Shown here: piece by piece, positions 28,955 to 38,560 of the stretch | How the letters are laid out: each line of letters opens with the position of its first letter | Position numbering within the stretch: the first letter of the stretch is position 1 | Origin: Sphingomonas astaxanthinifaciens DSM 22298 | Lineage (GTDB): Bacteria > Pseudomonadota > Alphaproteobacteria > Sphingomonadales > Sphingomonadaceae | Length of the DNA: 64,000 nt | Direction: 5' to 3' | NCBI RefSeq assembly: GCF_000711715.1 | Contig: NZ_JONN01000001.1 | Location: forward strand, 744,001 to 808,000 | The notes under the pieces: generated by a model | Told to the model about the DNA's origin: nothing | What the model saw: the letters and a program-made list of their open reading frames with translations, nothing else | Databases searched by the model: none | Position numbers and translations under genes: made by a program

Positions 28955-30663
28955 TCAGCGCCGGCGGGCGTCCGGGAAGCTCGGCCAGCGATGCTGGGCA
29001 AGCTCGGTCAAGGTCGTCGTCGGCGTGCCCGCAAAGCCCTGGTAGACCCACAGGTTGCGGAGCACCGCCGGGACATAATAGCGGGTCTCCCAATAGGGCA
29101 TGGACTCGATCCACAGCAGCGGATCGCCGCGGTCGTTGACCGCCCAGCGCCCGACCGGAAGCGGCCCGGCATTGTAGCTCGCGATGATCTTGGGAAGCTG
29201 CCCGCCCGTCGCAGGGTGGGTCCGCATCCACTGGATCCAGGCCTGGCCGAAGCTGAGGTTGGTGGCGGGGTCCTTGAGGTTGCCCCCGACGAGCCCGCGG
29301 CTGCGGCTGATGAGGTCGCGGGTCGTGGGGAGGACCTGCATCAGCCCGACCGCACCGGCCTGGCTGACCGCCTCGGCGCGGAACGAGGATTCCTGCAGGC
29401 TGTGGGCGAGCCCCAGCGCCGGGTCGATCGCCCAGCCTTCGCGGGGGCTCCAGCCCGGATTGGGATAGCGCGCCGCGATCGGCACCCGCGCGCCCGGCTG
29501 GCCGAAATGCCCGAGGAAATGCTGGGTCGCGGGAAGGTCGAGCTTGCGCGCCTCGGCGACCAGCGCGGTCTGCTCGGCCGGGGTGCCGATCCGCGCCTGG
29601 TGGCGTAGGAGCTCGCCCGCAAGATCGCGCTCGCCGACCTTCACCAGCGCCTCGGCCCGGACCACGTTGGGCAAGGCGGCGACCCGGCTCGCCTGGCCGG
29701 GGTCGAGCGGGGGAATGACGGTATCCATCGCCAGCGTCCGCCGCGCGAGCATCCCGTAGAAGGTCTCCTGGCTCCTGGCCGCGGCCCGGAGCAGGGGCTG
29801 GACCGCGGCCGGGCGCCGGCACGCCATCTCGGCCCGCGCAGACCAGTAATAGCCCGCCGCCGCGAGGCTCGGCTCGCCCGAACGCTGCCCGACCTCGCGG
29901 AAGGCGCGCGCGGCATTGTCGCAATCGTTCTGCCGCCAGCTCGCCAGCCCGCTCACCCACTCGGCCTGGACGCCCCACGGCCCGGTCGCGCCGGCCCGGG
30001 CGATGTCGGCCACCCGCCGGGCCTCGGCATCCTCGCCGCGCACATAATAGATCCACGCGACGCGCTGGCCGAGCTCGGCGCGCGCCTCGGGGGTGAGCAG
30101 GCTGGCGCTTTCGGCGAGCAAATTCTCCGCCCCGAGCGCGTCGTCGGCCTTGACCAGGGGTTCGAGCGCCTTGCGGACCCTGTCGGCCTCGGCATCGCCG
30201 GTGACCCCCCGGTCCGCCCGCGGCGCGGAGTGCTGCCGATCGGGACCAGCGCGGCGCGGCGCGGCACCGGCGGGGTCTGGAGCGCGCCCCTGGCCAGTGC
30301 CAGCCGCTGCAATTGCTCGGCCTGGGGCAGCTCGGGCGCCTCGGCGATAAGGGCCAGCACCTGCTCGGCGGTGACCGGGGGCGAGCCCTTGGCGGTATAG
30401 AGCTGGGCCTTGGCGAGGGCGGCGATGGGCGACCTCGGCAAGGCCGCGATTCCGGCGCTGGCGGCCGCCCATTGCTGCGCCCGGATCGCCGCGAACACGC
30501 CGGGCCAGTCCTTGGGCACCACGACCACGGGCCCCGGCGGCGGCGCGGGCGGCTGGGCGGTATCGACCTCCTGCGGCTCGGTCAGCGGCGCGAGTGGATC
30601 GTCGGGCGGCGTGGTCGGCTGGTCGGCGGCAAGGAGGGACGCAAGAACAACAGGCAGGATCAA
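28955..30663 (-). CDS. Soluble lytic transglycosylase (Slt-like), frameshifted at a G6 run
   Basis: Cleaves peptidoglycan glycan strands, making anhydro-muropeptides. The N-terminal frame (from TTG 30663, signal peptide LPVVLASLLAAD, then WPGVFAAIRAQQWAAASAG) runs to about 30205 and then goes out of frame; from about 30202 the protein continues in the next frame (VTGDAEADRVRKALEPL) to the stop at 28955. One missing base in the run of six C (plus strand 30205-30210) explains this; with it restored the protein is about 569 residues. The C-terminal SLT domain has catalytic Glu in HSLQESSFRAEAV, GAVGLMQVLPTT and ASYNAGPLPVGRW. It overlaps the uracil glycosylase stop by 3 bases and leads into dedA. 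Either sequencing error or a real frameshift. Confidence 0.85.
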
Positions 30664-31454
30664 CGGGCTTCCCCCATGAGGAGCAGGAGATCGGCCCAGG
30701 CAAGGGCCTTGTGACCGGGATTGGCGAGGAGGTGGCGGGGCGGGAAGGTGACCACGGCCGGGACTCCGCCGACCCGGTGGAGCTTGCCGCGGGCCTGCGC
30801 CATCGGCTGGCCGATCAGCAGCTTGGCCGGCGCGTCGCCGAGAAGCAGCAGCCGCTTGGGCGCCGCCAGCGCGATCTGCCGCAGGATCGTCTCACGGCAG
30901 GCGTCGGTCTCGCTGGCCGAAAAGCGCGTACCCGTTCCCGAGAAGCAGGTCAGCGCGGTGACATAGGCCGCCTCGGGCGCGAGCCCGATCGCTGCCAGCA
31001 TCCGCACCGTCAGCGCATAGGCCGCGCCGCCGATCGGCCGGCCCTCCTCGACATCCTCCGACTGGGGGATGCCCGAGACCAGCATGACCTCGGCCCCGGC
31101 CGGCCCATGCGGCAAGGCCCGCGCGGCGCCGGCCCGGAACAGCGGCAGATCGGCGGTCTCGGCCAGCCAGGCGTGGAAGGCGTCGAGACTGTCCGGCCGT
31201 TCCACTCCCGCCTGGGGGAGAGGCCCCGCAGGGGCGGAGGGGGTTTGGGGGACAGACTGGGTCGCGGCCTCCTCCGTCGGCTCCGCCGTCAGCTCCACAG
31301 GGTTCTCGGGGGAGCGACGGGGGGCGCGCCAGTCGCGCGGCGCTTCCCCCACCGCGGTGTCGACCCCGGCCTCGATCCACCAGGCGAGCAGGTTCGCGGC
31401 CTCGGCCCGGCCCAGTCCCTCTCTGTCTACGCGCCCGTCCATCATGCCCAGCAT
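30660..31454 (-). CDS. Uracil-DNA glycosylase superfamily protein
   Basis: 264 residues from ATG 31454 (31445 and 31442 are alternatives). The C-terminal half carries UDG superfamily features: VMLVSGIPQSEDVEEGRPIG in place of the GEAPG...GRPF loop, YVTALTCFSGTG, LLLLGDAPAKLLIG and VVTFPPRHLLANPGHK, ending in the family HP-like loop (family 4/5 pattern). Only two Cys are near the expected cluster positions, so an Fe-S cluster is uncertain. The N-terminal third has a Pro/Glu-rich linker. Divergent from the ETF-QO gene; coupled to the transglycosylase. Confidence 0.78.
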   Translation of the reverse strand: MLGMMDGRVDREGLGRAEAANLLAWWIEAGVDTAVGEAPRDWRAPRRSPENPVELTAEPTEEAATQSVPQTPSAPAGPLPQAGVERPDSLDAFHAWLAETADLPLFRAGAARALPHGPAGAEVMLVSGIPQSEDVEEGRPIGGAAYALTVRMLAAIGLAPEAAYVTALTCFSGTGTRFSASETDACRETILRQIALAAPKRLLLLGDAPAKLLIGQPMAQARGKLHRVGGVPAVVTFPPRHLLANPGHKALAWADLLLLMGEAR

Positions 31455-31530
31455 AGTCCTCGCGGCCATTGACGGAAGGGGCGGCGAACGCCAAGCCGAC
31501 AAAGAGATCAAGTCGAGGGTTTGTGGGTCA

Positions 31531-33183
31531 ATGAGCGACCGGGAGTCGATGGAATATGATGTCGTGATCGTGGGCGCGGGGCCGGCCGGCCTCAGCGCGG
31601 CGATCCGCTTGAAGCAGCTGGCGAACGAGGCCGGCCGCGAGCTTTCGGTCTGCATCCTCGAGAAGGGCTCGGAAGTCGGCGCGCACATCCTGTCGGGCGC
31701 GGTGATCGATCCCAGGAGCCTCGACGAGCTGCTGCCCGAATGGCGCGAGGACAGCTCGTGCCTGCTCAATCGCGTGCCGGTCACCAGCAACCACCATTGG
31801 GTGCTGACCAAGACCAAGAAGTTCAATCTCCCGCACCTGATGATGCCCTCGTTCCTCGATAACAAGGGGACGTTCACGGGCAGCCTCGCCAACCTCTGCC
31901 GCTGGCTCGCCGGCAAGGCCGAGGAATTGGGCGTCGAGATATTCCCCGGCTTCCCCGCCGCCGAAGTGCTCTACCACGACGACGGCTCGGTGAAGGGCGT
32001 CGCGACCGGCGCGATGGGGATTGCCCGCGATGGCCACCACAAGGGCGACTACCAGCCCGGCATGGAGCTTCACGCGCGCTACACCTTCTTCGCCGAGGGC
32101 GCGCGCGGTAGCCTGACCAAGCAGCTCAAGAAGCAGTTCGACCTCGAGGCCGAGTGCCAGCCGCAGGTCTATGGCATCGGCATCAAGGAATTGTGGGACG
32201 TCGATCCCGCGAAGCACGAGCCGGGCAAGGTCATCCACACGCAGGGCTGGCCGCTCGACGATGCGTGGGGCGGGGGCTGGATCTACCACCAGGACAACAA
32301 CCAGGTGTCGATCGGCTTCGTCGTCGCGCTCTCCTACAAGAACCCGCACCTGTCGCCGTTCGACGAGATGCAGCGCTACAAGCAGCATCCCGCGATCCGG
32401 CCTTTGCTCGAGGGCGGGCGCCGGGTGTCCTACGGCGCACGTGCGATCAACGAGGGCGGGTGGCAGAGCATTCCCAAGCTGGCCTTCCCCGGCGGCGCGC
32501 TGATCGGCTGCTCGGCGGGCTTCGTGAACGTGCCGCGGATCAAGGGCACGCATACCGCGATGAAGTCGGGCATGCTCGCGGCCGAGGCGGCCTTCGCCGC
32601 GATCGGCGCCGACCGCCGCGGCGACGTCCTCGCCGATTACGAGCCCTCGGTCCGCAACGGCTGGGTGGGGGAGGAACTCCGCAAGGTGAAGAATGCCGAG
32701 CCGGCGGTCGCCAAGTTCGGCGCGACCATCGGCACGATCCTCGCGGGCACCGACATGTGGCTCCGCCACCTCGGCGTGAATCTGCCGATCGAGATGAAGC
32801 ACCATCCCGACCACGAGACTCTGTGGCGCCGCGACATCGCCCCGAAGATAGATTATCCGCGCCCCGACGGCGTGATCAGCTTCGACAAATTGTCGAGCGT
32901 CTTCCTCTCGAACACCAATCACGAGGAAGACCAGCCGGTCCATCTCCAGCTCAAGGACCCGACCATCCCGACCCGGGTCAACCTGCCCGAATATGACGGG
33001 CCCGAGCAGCGCTACTGCCCGGCCGGAGTCTACGAATATGTGCTCGAGGGCGGGGCGCCTAAGCTGCAGATCAACGCGCAGAACTGCGTCCACTGCAAGA
33101 CCTGCGACATCAAGGACCCGTGCCAGAACATCAACTGGGTGACGCCGGAGGGCGGCGGTGGGCCGAACTATCCGAACATGTAG
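31531..33183 (+). CDS. Electron transfer flavoprotein-ubiquinone oxidoreductase
   Basis: 550 residues from ATG 31531. Membrane-associated FAD/4Fe-4S enzyme that passes electrons from ETF (fatty acid and amino acid dehydrogenases) to ubiquinone. Seen: YDVVIVGAGPAGLSAAIRL (FAD-binding), GAHILSGAVIDPRSL, FAEGARGSLTKQL, and the C-terminal ferredoxin-like domain CPAGVYEYV, INAQNCVHCKTCDIKDPCQN with four cluster Cys. Length matches the family. The downstream TPR gene starts inside its 3' end. Confidence 0.96.
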   Translation: MSDRESMEYDVVIVGAGPAGLSAAIRLKQLANEAGRELSVCILEKGSEVGAHILSGAVIDPRSLDELLPEWREDSSCLLNRVPVTSNHHWVLTKTKKFNLPHLMMPSFLDNKGTFTGSLANLCRWLAGKAEELGVEIFPGFPAAEVLYHDDGSVKGVATGAMGIARDGHHKGDYQPGMELHARYTFFAEGARGSLTKQLKKQFDLEAECQPQVYGIGIKELWDVDPAKHEPGKVIHTQGWPLDDAWGGGWIYHQDNNQVSIGFVVALSYKNPHLSPFDEMQRYKQHPAIRPLLEGGRRVSYGARAINEGGWQSIPKLAFPGGALIGCSAGFVNVPRIKGTHTAMKSGMLAAEAAFAAIGADRRGDVLADYEPSVRNGWVGEELRKVKNAEPAVAKFGATIGTILAGTDMWLRHLGVNLPIEMKHHPDHETLWRRDIAPKIDYPRPDGVISFDKLSSVFLSNTNHEEDQPVHLQLKDPTIPTRVNLPEYDGPEQRYCPAGVYEYVLEGGAPKLQINAQNCVHCKTCDIKDPCQNINWVTPEGGGGPNYPNM

Positions 33184-34822
33184 CCTGGCCCTCGCGCTGG
33201 CGCTCGCCGCGGCGCCGGTGGCGGCGGGCGCGGCGACGACGGTCGTTACCCGCTCGAGCCCGGCCCGGATCTTCGTGTCGGCGCGCGCGGCGCAGGAAGC
33301 GGGCGATGCGCGCCGGGCGGCGGTGCTCTACGCCATGCTGGCGCAAGGCGATCCGGCGAGCCCGGTACTGTCGGCCCGCGCGATCGGCCAGGCGATCATC
33401 GCCGGCGACATGCCGCTCGCGCTTCGGCTGTCGCGCGCCCGGCCCGCGCGCGACCTCGCCGTGGATGCCCGGCTGCTGCTTGCCGCCGACGCGCTGAAAT
33501 CAGGCAAGGGCGCCGAGGCGATCGGGGCCGACTGGCCCGAGGAACTCGCCTTTCTCTCGCCCTTCGTCCGCGCCTGGAGCGCCGCCGAGCGCGGCCGCTG
33601 GAAGGATGCGGTGGCGCTTCTCGACGCCGTGCCGAGCGACCGTTCGCTCGCCCAGTTCGTGCCCGAGCACAAGGCGCTGATCCTGCTCGGCGCGGGCCGC
33701 TCGGCCGAGGCCCGGCCGCTGATCGAATCGGCGCTGGCCGCGGCGGGCGGGCGCGCGAACCGGCTTCGCATCGCCTTTGCCGCCGGGCTGCTCCGCGACG
33801 GCGACCGGGCGGGGGCGCAGGCGCTGCTCCAGGGCCGCGACATCACGCTCGTCCGCGCGTCGCAGGCGCTGGCCCGCAGCGGCAAGCCGCGGCTGCCCAT
33901 CGCCACCGCAGCCGAAGGCTTTGCCGAGCTTCTGGCCGGGCTTGCGGTCTCGCTCGGCGACAATGACCGCCGCTCGCTGCCGATCGCGATCAGCCGCATC
34001 GCCCAATATGCCGATCCGGCCAATGACGAGGTACGGGTGCTGCTCGGCCTCCTCCTCGAGCAGAGCGGTCGCTCGGACGACGCGATCGCGACGCTGCGCG
34101 CCATGCCCGAGGGCTCGCCCTTCCTCAGCCAAGCGCGCGACGCCGAGGTCCGCAGCCTGCTCCGCGCCGGGCGCAAGGACGAGGCGCTGGCCCGCGCCTC
34201 CGCATTTGTCGCGAGCGGCGAGGCGAGCGCCGAGGACTGGAGCCGATTGGGCGACGTCAATGACGAGATGAAGCGTCACGCCGCGGCGGCCGAGGCCTAT
34301 GGCCGCGCGCTCGCGCTGGTCGAGGCGGGTGGGCCCGGTCCCGAAGCCTGGTCCCTCAACCTCCTGCGCGGCGCCTCGCTCGAACAGGCCGGTTCCTGGC
34401 CCGAAGCGCGCAAGTCGCTCGAGGCGGCGCGGGCGCTCGCCCCCGACAACGCGACCGTGCTCAACTATGTCGGCTATGCCCGGCTGACCCGCGGCGAAGG
34501 GGTGGAAGAAGCCGAGAGGCTGATCGCCGAGGCCAGCCGCCGCGACCCCGACAATGCCGCCATCACCGATTCGCTCGGCTGGGCGCAGTACAAGCGCGGC
34601 CGGATCGACGAGGCGATCGTCACCCTCCAGCGCGCCGCCGCCGCCGAGCCGGCCGATCCCGAGATCAACGAGCACTTGGGCGACGCGCTTTATGCCGCGG
34701 GCCGCCGCTTCGAAGCGCGCTTCGCCTGGAACGCCGCGCTGGTCACCGCCGAGGACGAGGCGAAAACCCGGATCGAGGCCAAGCTCGCGGCCGGCCTGAC
34801 CCCGGCCGTCGCCGCTCCGTGA
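33158..34822 (+). CDS. Exported tetratricopeptide repeat protein
   Basis: 554 residues from GTG 33158, overlapping the ETF-QO end by 26 bases. Signal peptide (CSLALALALAAAPVAAGA). The body is a chain of TPR-like helix pairs; clearest near the end: DEMKRHAAAAEAYGRALALV, SWPEARKSLEAARALAP, ITDSLGWAQYKRGRIDEAIV and EINEHLGDALYAAGRRFEAR. TPR proteins scaffold protein complexes; this one would act in the periplasm. It is the first of a tightly spaced run into ispE, but its link to isoprenoid synthesis is only positional. Confidence 0.85.
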   Translation: MGRTIRTCSLALALALAAAPVAAGAATTVVTRSSPARIFVSARAAQEAGDARRAAVLYAMLAQGDPASPVLSARAIGQAIIAGDMPLALRLSRARPARDLAVDARLLLAADALKSGKGAEAIGADWPEELAFLSPFVRAWSAAERGRWKDAVALLDAVPSDRSLAQFVPEHKALILLGAGRSAEARPLIESALAAAGGRANRLRIAFAAGLLRDGDRAGAQALLQGRDITLVRASQALARSGKPRLPIATAAEGFAELLAGLAVSLGDNDRRSLPIAISRIAQYADPANDEVRVLLGLLLEQSGRSDDAIATLRAMPEGSPFLSQARDAEVRSLLRAGRKDEALARASAFVASGEASAEDWSRLGDVNDEMKRHAAAAEAYGRALALVEAGGPGPEAWSLNLLRGASLEQAGSWPEARKSLEAARALAPDNATVLNYVGYARLTRGEGVEEAERLIAEASRRDPDNAAITDSLGWAQYKRGRIDEAIVTLQRAAAAEPADPEINEHLGDALYAAGRRFEARFAWNAALVTAEDEAKTRIEAKLAAGLTPAVAAP

Positions 34823-35631
34823 CCCGCCCGCCGCTGGTCGAGATCGCCCCGGCCAAGATCAATCTCGCGCTGCATGTCCGTGGGCGGCGGCCCGACGGTC
34901 GCCACGAGCTGGAGACCGTCTTCGCCTTCTGCACCGACGGCGACAAGCTGACCGCGCTTCCCGCCGACGGGCTGTCGCTGACCATCACCGGGCCCTTTGC
35001 GGCGATGCTCGACGACGGGCCCGCCAACCTCGTCCATCGCGCCGCCACGGCGCTCGCCGCCGAGGCGAGGGTGGGGAAGGGGGTGCAACTCACCCTCGAC
35101 AAGCAATTGCCGGTCGCCTCGGGGATCGGCGGCGGCTCGGCCGATGCGGCGGCGGCGCTGCGGCTGCTGACCCGCCTGTGGGGCGCCGACCCGGCCCATG
35201 CCGCGAAAATCGCGCCCGAGCTCGGCAGTGACGTGCCGGCCTGCCTCCTCAGCATGACCGCGCGCGGCACCGGGGCGGGCGACGCGCTCGAACTGGTCGA
35301 CGCGGGCGTCGCGGGGACGCCGGTCCTGCTGGTCAACCCGCTTCTTCCGCTCGGCACCGGCGCGGTCTTCGGGCGCTGGGACGGGGTCGATCGCGGTCCG
35401 CTCGGCGACTGGCGCCAAGGCCGCAACGACCTCGAGGCGCCGGCGCGGAGCCTGGTCCCGGCAATCGGCGACGTGCTCGACTGGCTTGGAAAACAGGAGG
35501 GGGTCGAGCTCGCGCGCATGTCGGGCTCGGGCGCGACCTGCTTTGCGCTCTTCGCCAGCGAGGAGGCCCGCGATGCCGCCGCCGCGGCCTGCCCCGACCG
35601 CTGGTGGCACTTGGCGAGCTTCCTCCGATGA
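34819..35631 (+). CDS. ispE: 4-diphosphocytidyl-2-C-methyl-D-erythritol kinase
   Basis: 270 residues from GTG 34819, GTGA overlap with the TPR gene. GHMP-type kinase that phosphorylates CDP-methylerythritol in the non-mevalonate isoprenoid pathway. Seen: EIAPAKINLALHVRGRRPDG (substrate-binding N-terminus), LPVASGIGGGSADAAAALR (GHMP ATP loop), ELGSDVPACL (catalytic Asp) and ARMSGSGATCFALF (motif 3). Followed with a 4-bp overlap by nnrD. Confidence 0.95.
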   Translation: MTRPPLVEIAPAKINLALHVRGRRPDGRHELETVFAFCTDGDKLTALPADGLSLTITGPFAAMLDDGPANLVHRAATALAAEARVGKGVQLTLDKQLPVASGIGGGSADAAAALRLLTRLWGADPAHAAKIAPELGSDVPACLLSMTARGTGAGDALELVDAGVAGTPVLLVNPLLPLGTGAVFGRWDGVDRGPLGDWRQGRNDLEAPARSLVPAIGDVLDWLGKQEGVELARMSGSGATCFALFASEEARDAAAAACPDRWWHLASFLR

Positions 35632-36950
35632 CCCGCCCGATCCTCACCGCCGCCGCGATGCGCGACGCCGAGGCGGCCGCCCCAGTCGACCTCGCCACGC
35701 TGATGGAGCAGGCCGGGCAAAGCCTCGCCGAGGCCGCCAGCCGCTTTGCCGGGTCGATGCCGGCCCTCGTCCTGTGCGGGCCCGGCAACAATGGCGGGGA
35801 CGGCTATGAAGCGGCGCGCTTCCTTGTCGAGCGGGGGGTGGCGGTGCGCGTCGCCGCTTTGGCCGAGCCCGCGACCGACCTTGCCCGGGCGGCTCACAAT
35901 CGCTGGACCGGGCCGATCGAAGCCTTCGACACCGCCGCCCCGGCGCCGCTGCTGGTCGACTGCCTCTTCGGAACCGGCCTCAAGCGCGGCCTCGAAGATG
36001 CTGTTTCGCAACGTCTTTGTGCGCTTGCTGGCGAGGCAAATCTGGTCGTCGCCGCCGACCTTCCGAGCGGGGTCGAGGCGGACAGCGGCGCGATCCTCTC
36101 GCCGGTCCCGGCCGCCGACCTGACCGTCGCCTTCGGCGCCCTGAAGCCCGCGCACCGCCTGATGCCGGCCATGGCACGCACGGGCCGGCTGGTCCTCGCC
36201 GACATCGGGATCGCTGCGTCCACCGACTGGTTCGAGCTTGCCGAGCCCGTGCTTCCGCCGATCGCGGCGGACGCCCACAAATACAGCCGCGGGCTGGTCC
36301 ATGCGCTCGCCGGGACCATGCCGGGCGCGATCGCGCTTGCCGCCAGTGCCGCGGCGCGGAGCGGGGCGGGCTATGTCCGGGTCTCGACCGGCGCACCCAT
36401 CGCCGGGCTTCCGCTGAGCATCGTCCAGACCGGCGACGCCAAGTTGAGCGATCCGCGGATCGGCTGCATCCTCGTCGGCCCCGGTCTCGGCGAGCTGCCG
36501 CATTTCCTCACCCTCGCGCTGACCAGTCGGGCGCCCAAGGTCATCGACGCCGACGCCATCGCCCTCGTCGGCGACCCCGAGCGGCTGCGCGGGCAGGACG
36601 CGATCCTCACCCCCCATGCAGGCGAATTCGCGAAGCTGTTCGGCGACCTTCCCGGCACCAAGGCCGAGCAGGCGCTCGCCGCCGCCGCGCATTCCGGCGC
36701 GGTGATCGTCTTCAAGGGACCCGATACGCTCGTCGCCGCCCCCGACGGCCGCCTCGGCTTCGCGCCGCCGGCCCCGGCCTGGCTGGCCAGCGCGGGGACC
36801 GGCGACGTCCTGTCGGGCATCATCGCTGCGCTCCGCGCCCGCGGCATGCCCGCCTTCGAGGCGGCCTGCGCCGGCGTCTGGCGCCACGGGCGCGCCGCCG
36901 AGCGCGCGGGCCCGTCGATGATCGCCGACGATCTCGTGGCCGCGCTGTGA
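35628..36950 (+). CDS. nnr: Bifunctional NAD(P)H-hydrate repair enzyme (epimerase and dehydratase)
   Basis: 440 residues from ATG 35628, overlapping ispE by 4 bases. Repairs hydrated NADH and NADPH. N-terminal YjeF_N epimerase domain: ALVLCGPGNNGGDGYEAARF and LFGTGLKRGLEDAVS. C-terminal ADP-dependent dehydratase domain (ribokinase-like): HKYSRGLVHALAGTMPGAIA, ILTPHAGEFAKLFGD, VIVFKGPDTLVAAPDG and WLASAGTGDVLSGIIAA with the catalytic Asp. Both halves are intact. Confidence 0.95.
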   Translation: MTRPILTAAAMRDAEAAAPVDLATLMEQAGQSLAEAASRFAGSMPALVLCGPGNNGGDGYEAARFLVERGVAVRVAALAEPATDLARAAHNRWTGPIEAFDTAAPAPLLVDCLFGTGLKRGLEDAVSQRLCALAGEANLVVAADLPSGVEADSGAILSPVPAADLTVAFGALKPAHRLMPAMARTGRLVLADIGIAASTDWFELAEPVLPPIAADAHKYSRGLVHALAGTMPGAIALAASAAARSGAGYVRVSTGAPIAGLPLSIVQTGDAKLSDPRIGCILVGPGLGELPHFLTLALTSRAPKVIDADAIALVGDPERLRGQDAILTPHAGEFAKLFGDLPGTKAEQALAAAAHSGAVIVFKGPDTLVAAPDGRLGFAPPAPAWLASAGTGDVLSGIIAALRARGMPAFEAACAGVWRHGRAAERAGPSMIADDLVAAL

Positions 36951-38119
36951 GCGAGACCATCGTCCGGATCGCCGCGCGGGGCGAGGGGGTGACGGCGAGC
37001 GGCCGCCACGTGCCTTTCGCCGCGCCGGGCGACACGATCGCCGAGGACGGGACGCTTGTGCCCGGTCCGCACCGGCAAGTGCCGCCATGCCGCCACTTCC
37101 CCGAATGCGGCGGCTGTCAGCTCCAGCATGTCGATGATGCGGCCTATGCCGCCTATCTGACCGGCCGGGTCGAGGGCGCGCTCGCCCAGCAGGGGATCGT
37201 CACCGAGCTTCGCGCGCCGCATCTCTCGCCCCCGCGCTCGCGCCGCCGCGCCACCTTGCGCGCGCTTCGGGCCGGGGGGCGGATCGTGCTGGGCTTCAAT
37301 GCCGAAAAGTCGGTGAAGGTGATCGACCTTGCCGAATGCCACATCCTGCGGCCCGAGCTGTTCGCAATGGTCGCGCCGCTGCGGCAATTGCTGAACCGGC
37401 TCCTCAAGGCGAAGAAGACCGCCGAGGTCCAGCTGACCCTCGCCGACCAGGGCGTCGACCTCCTCATTCGCGGGGTCAGCGCCGAGGGGTTCGAGGCGGC
37501 GCAGGGGCTGGTCGATTTCGCGCAGGACCATGGCCTTGCCCGGCTCGCCATCGACGAGGGGCTCGGCCCCGAGGTCCGGTGGGAGCCGCAGCCCGCGACC
37601 GTCACCCTCACGGGCAAGCCGGTGCCGCTGCCGATCGGCGCCTTCCTCCAGGCCACGCAGGACGGCGAGGAGGCGCTGGTCGCCGCGGTCCGCGAAGCCG
37701 TCGGCGAGCCGGCGCGCACCGCCGACCTCTTCGCCGGGATCGGCACCTTCGCGCTTGCGCTCTCCGGCAAGGTCCTCGCCGCCGAGGCCAGCCGCGACGC
37801 CATCCTTGCGCTCAAGCGCGCCGCGCCCAACGTCCTAGCGGACCACCGCGACCTCTATCGCCGCCCGCTCACCGCCGCTGAATTGGCCGGGCTCGACGCC
37901 ATCGTCCTCGATCCCCCGCGCGCCGGGGCCGAGGCGCAGGTCGCCGAGATCGCGAAATCGGGCGTCCGCTCCGTCGCTTACGTCAGCTGCAATCCCGCGA
38001 CCTTCGCGCGCGATGCGGCAAGGCTCGTGGCCGGCGGCTACCGCCTCTCATGGGTGCGTCCGGTCGGCCAGTTCCGCTGGTCGACCCATGTCGAACTGGC
38101 CGCCGCCTTCGTCCTCTAA
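36947..38119 (+). CDS. 23S rRNA (uracil-5-)-methyltransferase, TrmA/RlmD family
   Basis: 390 residues from GTG 36947, GTGA overlap with nnr. Makes m5U in tRNA or 23S rRNA using SAM. Seen: the 4Fe-4S site CRHFPECGGCQLQH (Cx5Cx2C) plus a distal Cys in LAECHILRPE, ADLFAGIGTFALAL (SAM), LDPPRAGAEAQ and the nucleophile Cys in YVSCNPATFARDAARL. An N-terminal TRAM domain is reduced or absent. RlmC, RlmD and TrmA cannot be separated by eye. Last of the TPR-ispE-nnr series; convergent with a MAPEG gene. Confidence 0.88.
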   Translation: MSETIVRIAARGEGVTASGRHVPFAAPGDTIAEDGTLVPGPHRQVPPCRHFPECGGCQLQHVDDAAYAAYLTGRVEGALAQQGIVTELRAPHLSPPRSRRRATLRALRAGGRIVLGFNAEKSVKVIDLAECHILRPELFAMVAPLRQLLNRLLKAKKTAEVQLTLADQGVDLLIRGVSAEGFEAAQGLVDFAQDHGLARLAIDEGLGPEVRWEPQPATVTLTGKPVPLPIGAFLQATQDGEEALVAAVREAVGEPARTADLFAGIGTFALALSGKVLAAEASRDAILALKRAAPNVLADHRDLYRRPLTAAELAGLDAIVLDPPRAGAEAQVAEIAKSGVRSVAYVSCNPATFARDAARLVAGGYRLSWVRPVGQFRWSTHVELAAAFVL

Positions 38120-38547
38120 TGCCAGAGCGCCATGGCGGCGTGGAGCGTCAGCCCGGCGAGGCAGATGGTGCCGAGGACGAACAGCGGAAAGCGGACCCTG
38201 AGATCGTTGACGAAGATCTGCACCAGGCTGTGGACGACCCGGATCGCGACATAGGCCCAGGCCAGCGCCACGTTCATCGGGTGGTCGAAGCCCATGATCG
38301 CGAGCGACAGCATGATCGCGTAGAAGAGGGTCGGCTGCTCCATCAGATGCGCATAATTGTGCGCCGGCCAATTGGCCTTGCGATCGAGCACGCCTTCGAG
38401 GTCCTGCCCGCGCCCGCCGCGGCTCGGGTCGACCTTGATCCCCGCCCGCTTGATGGCGCCGAAGCGGACAAAACCGAGCACGAACAGCACCAGGAGCGAC
38501 CAGGCGACGAGGGCGACCACGGGGCCGAGGAGAGCGGTCGAGATCAT
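38116..38547 (-). CDS. MAPEG family membrane protein (copy 1)
   Basis: 143 residues with four membrane helices. MAPEG proteins include glutathione-S-transferase-like and eicosanoid enzymes; bacterial ones are largely uncharacterised. Seen: AHNYAHLMEQPTLFYA, the family signature, and AYVAIRVVHSLVQIFVNDLRVRFPLF. The cytoplasmic loop carries a Gly/Arg-rich insert (DPSRGGRGQD). It follows its paralogue by 13 bases on the same strand. Confidence 0.85.
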   Translation of the reverse strand: MISTALLGPVVALVAWSLLVLFVLGFVRFGAIKRAGIKVDPSRGGRGQDLEGVLDRKANWPAHNYAHLMEQPTLFYAIMLSLAIMGFDHPMNVALAWAYVAIRVVHSLVQIFVNDLRVRFPLFVLGTICLAGLTLHAAMALWH

Positions 38548-38560
38548 GGGCGGGCGATCC

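Noticed and set aside
34743..37088. Long minus-strand frame across ispE and nnr
   Set aside because: Shadow frame; both plus-strand genes are intact with full motifs.
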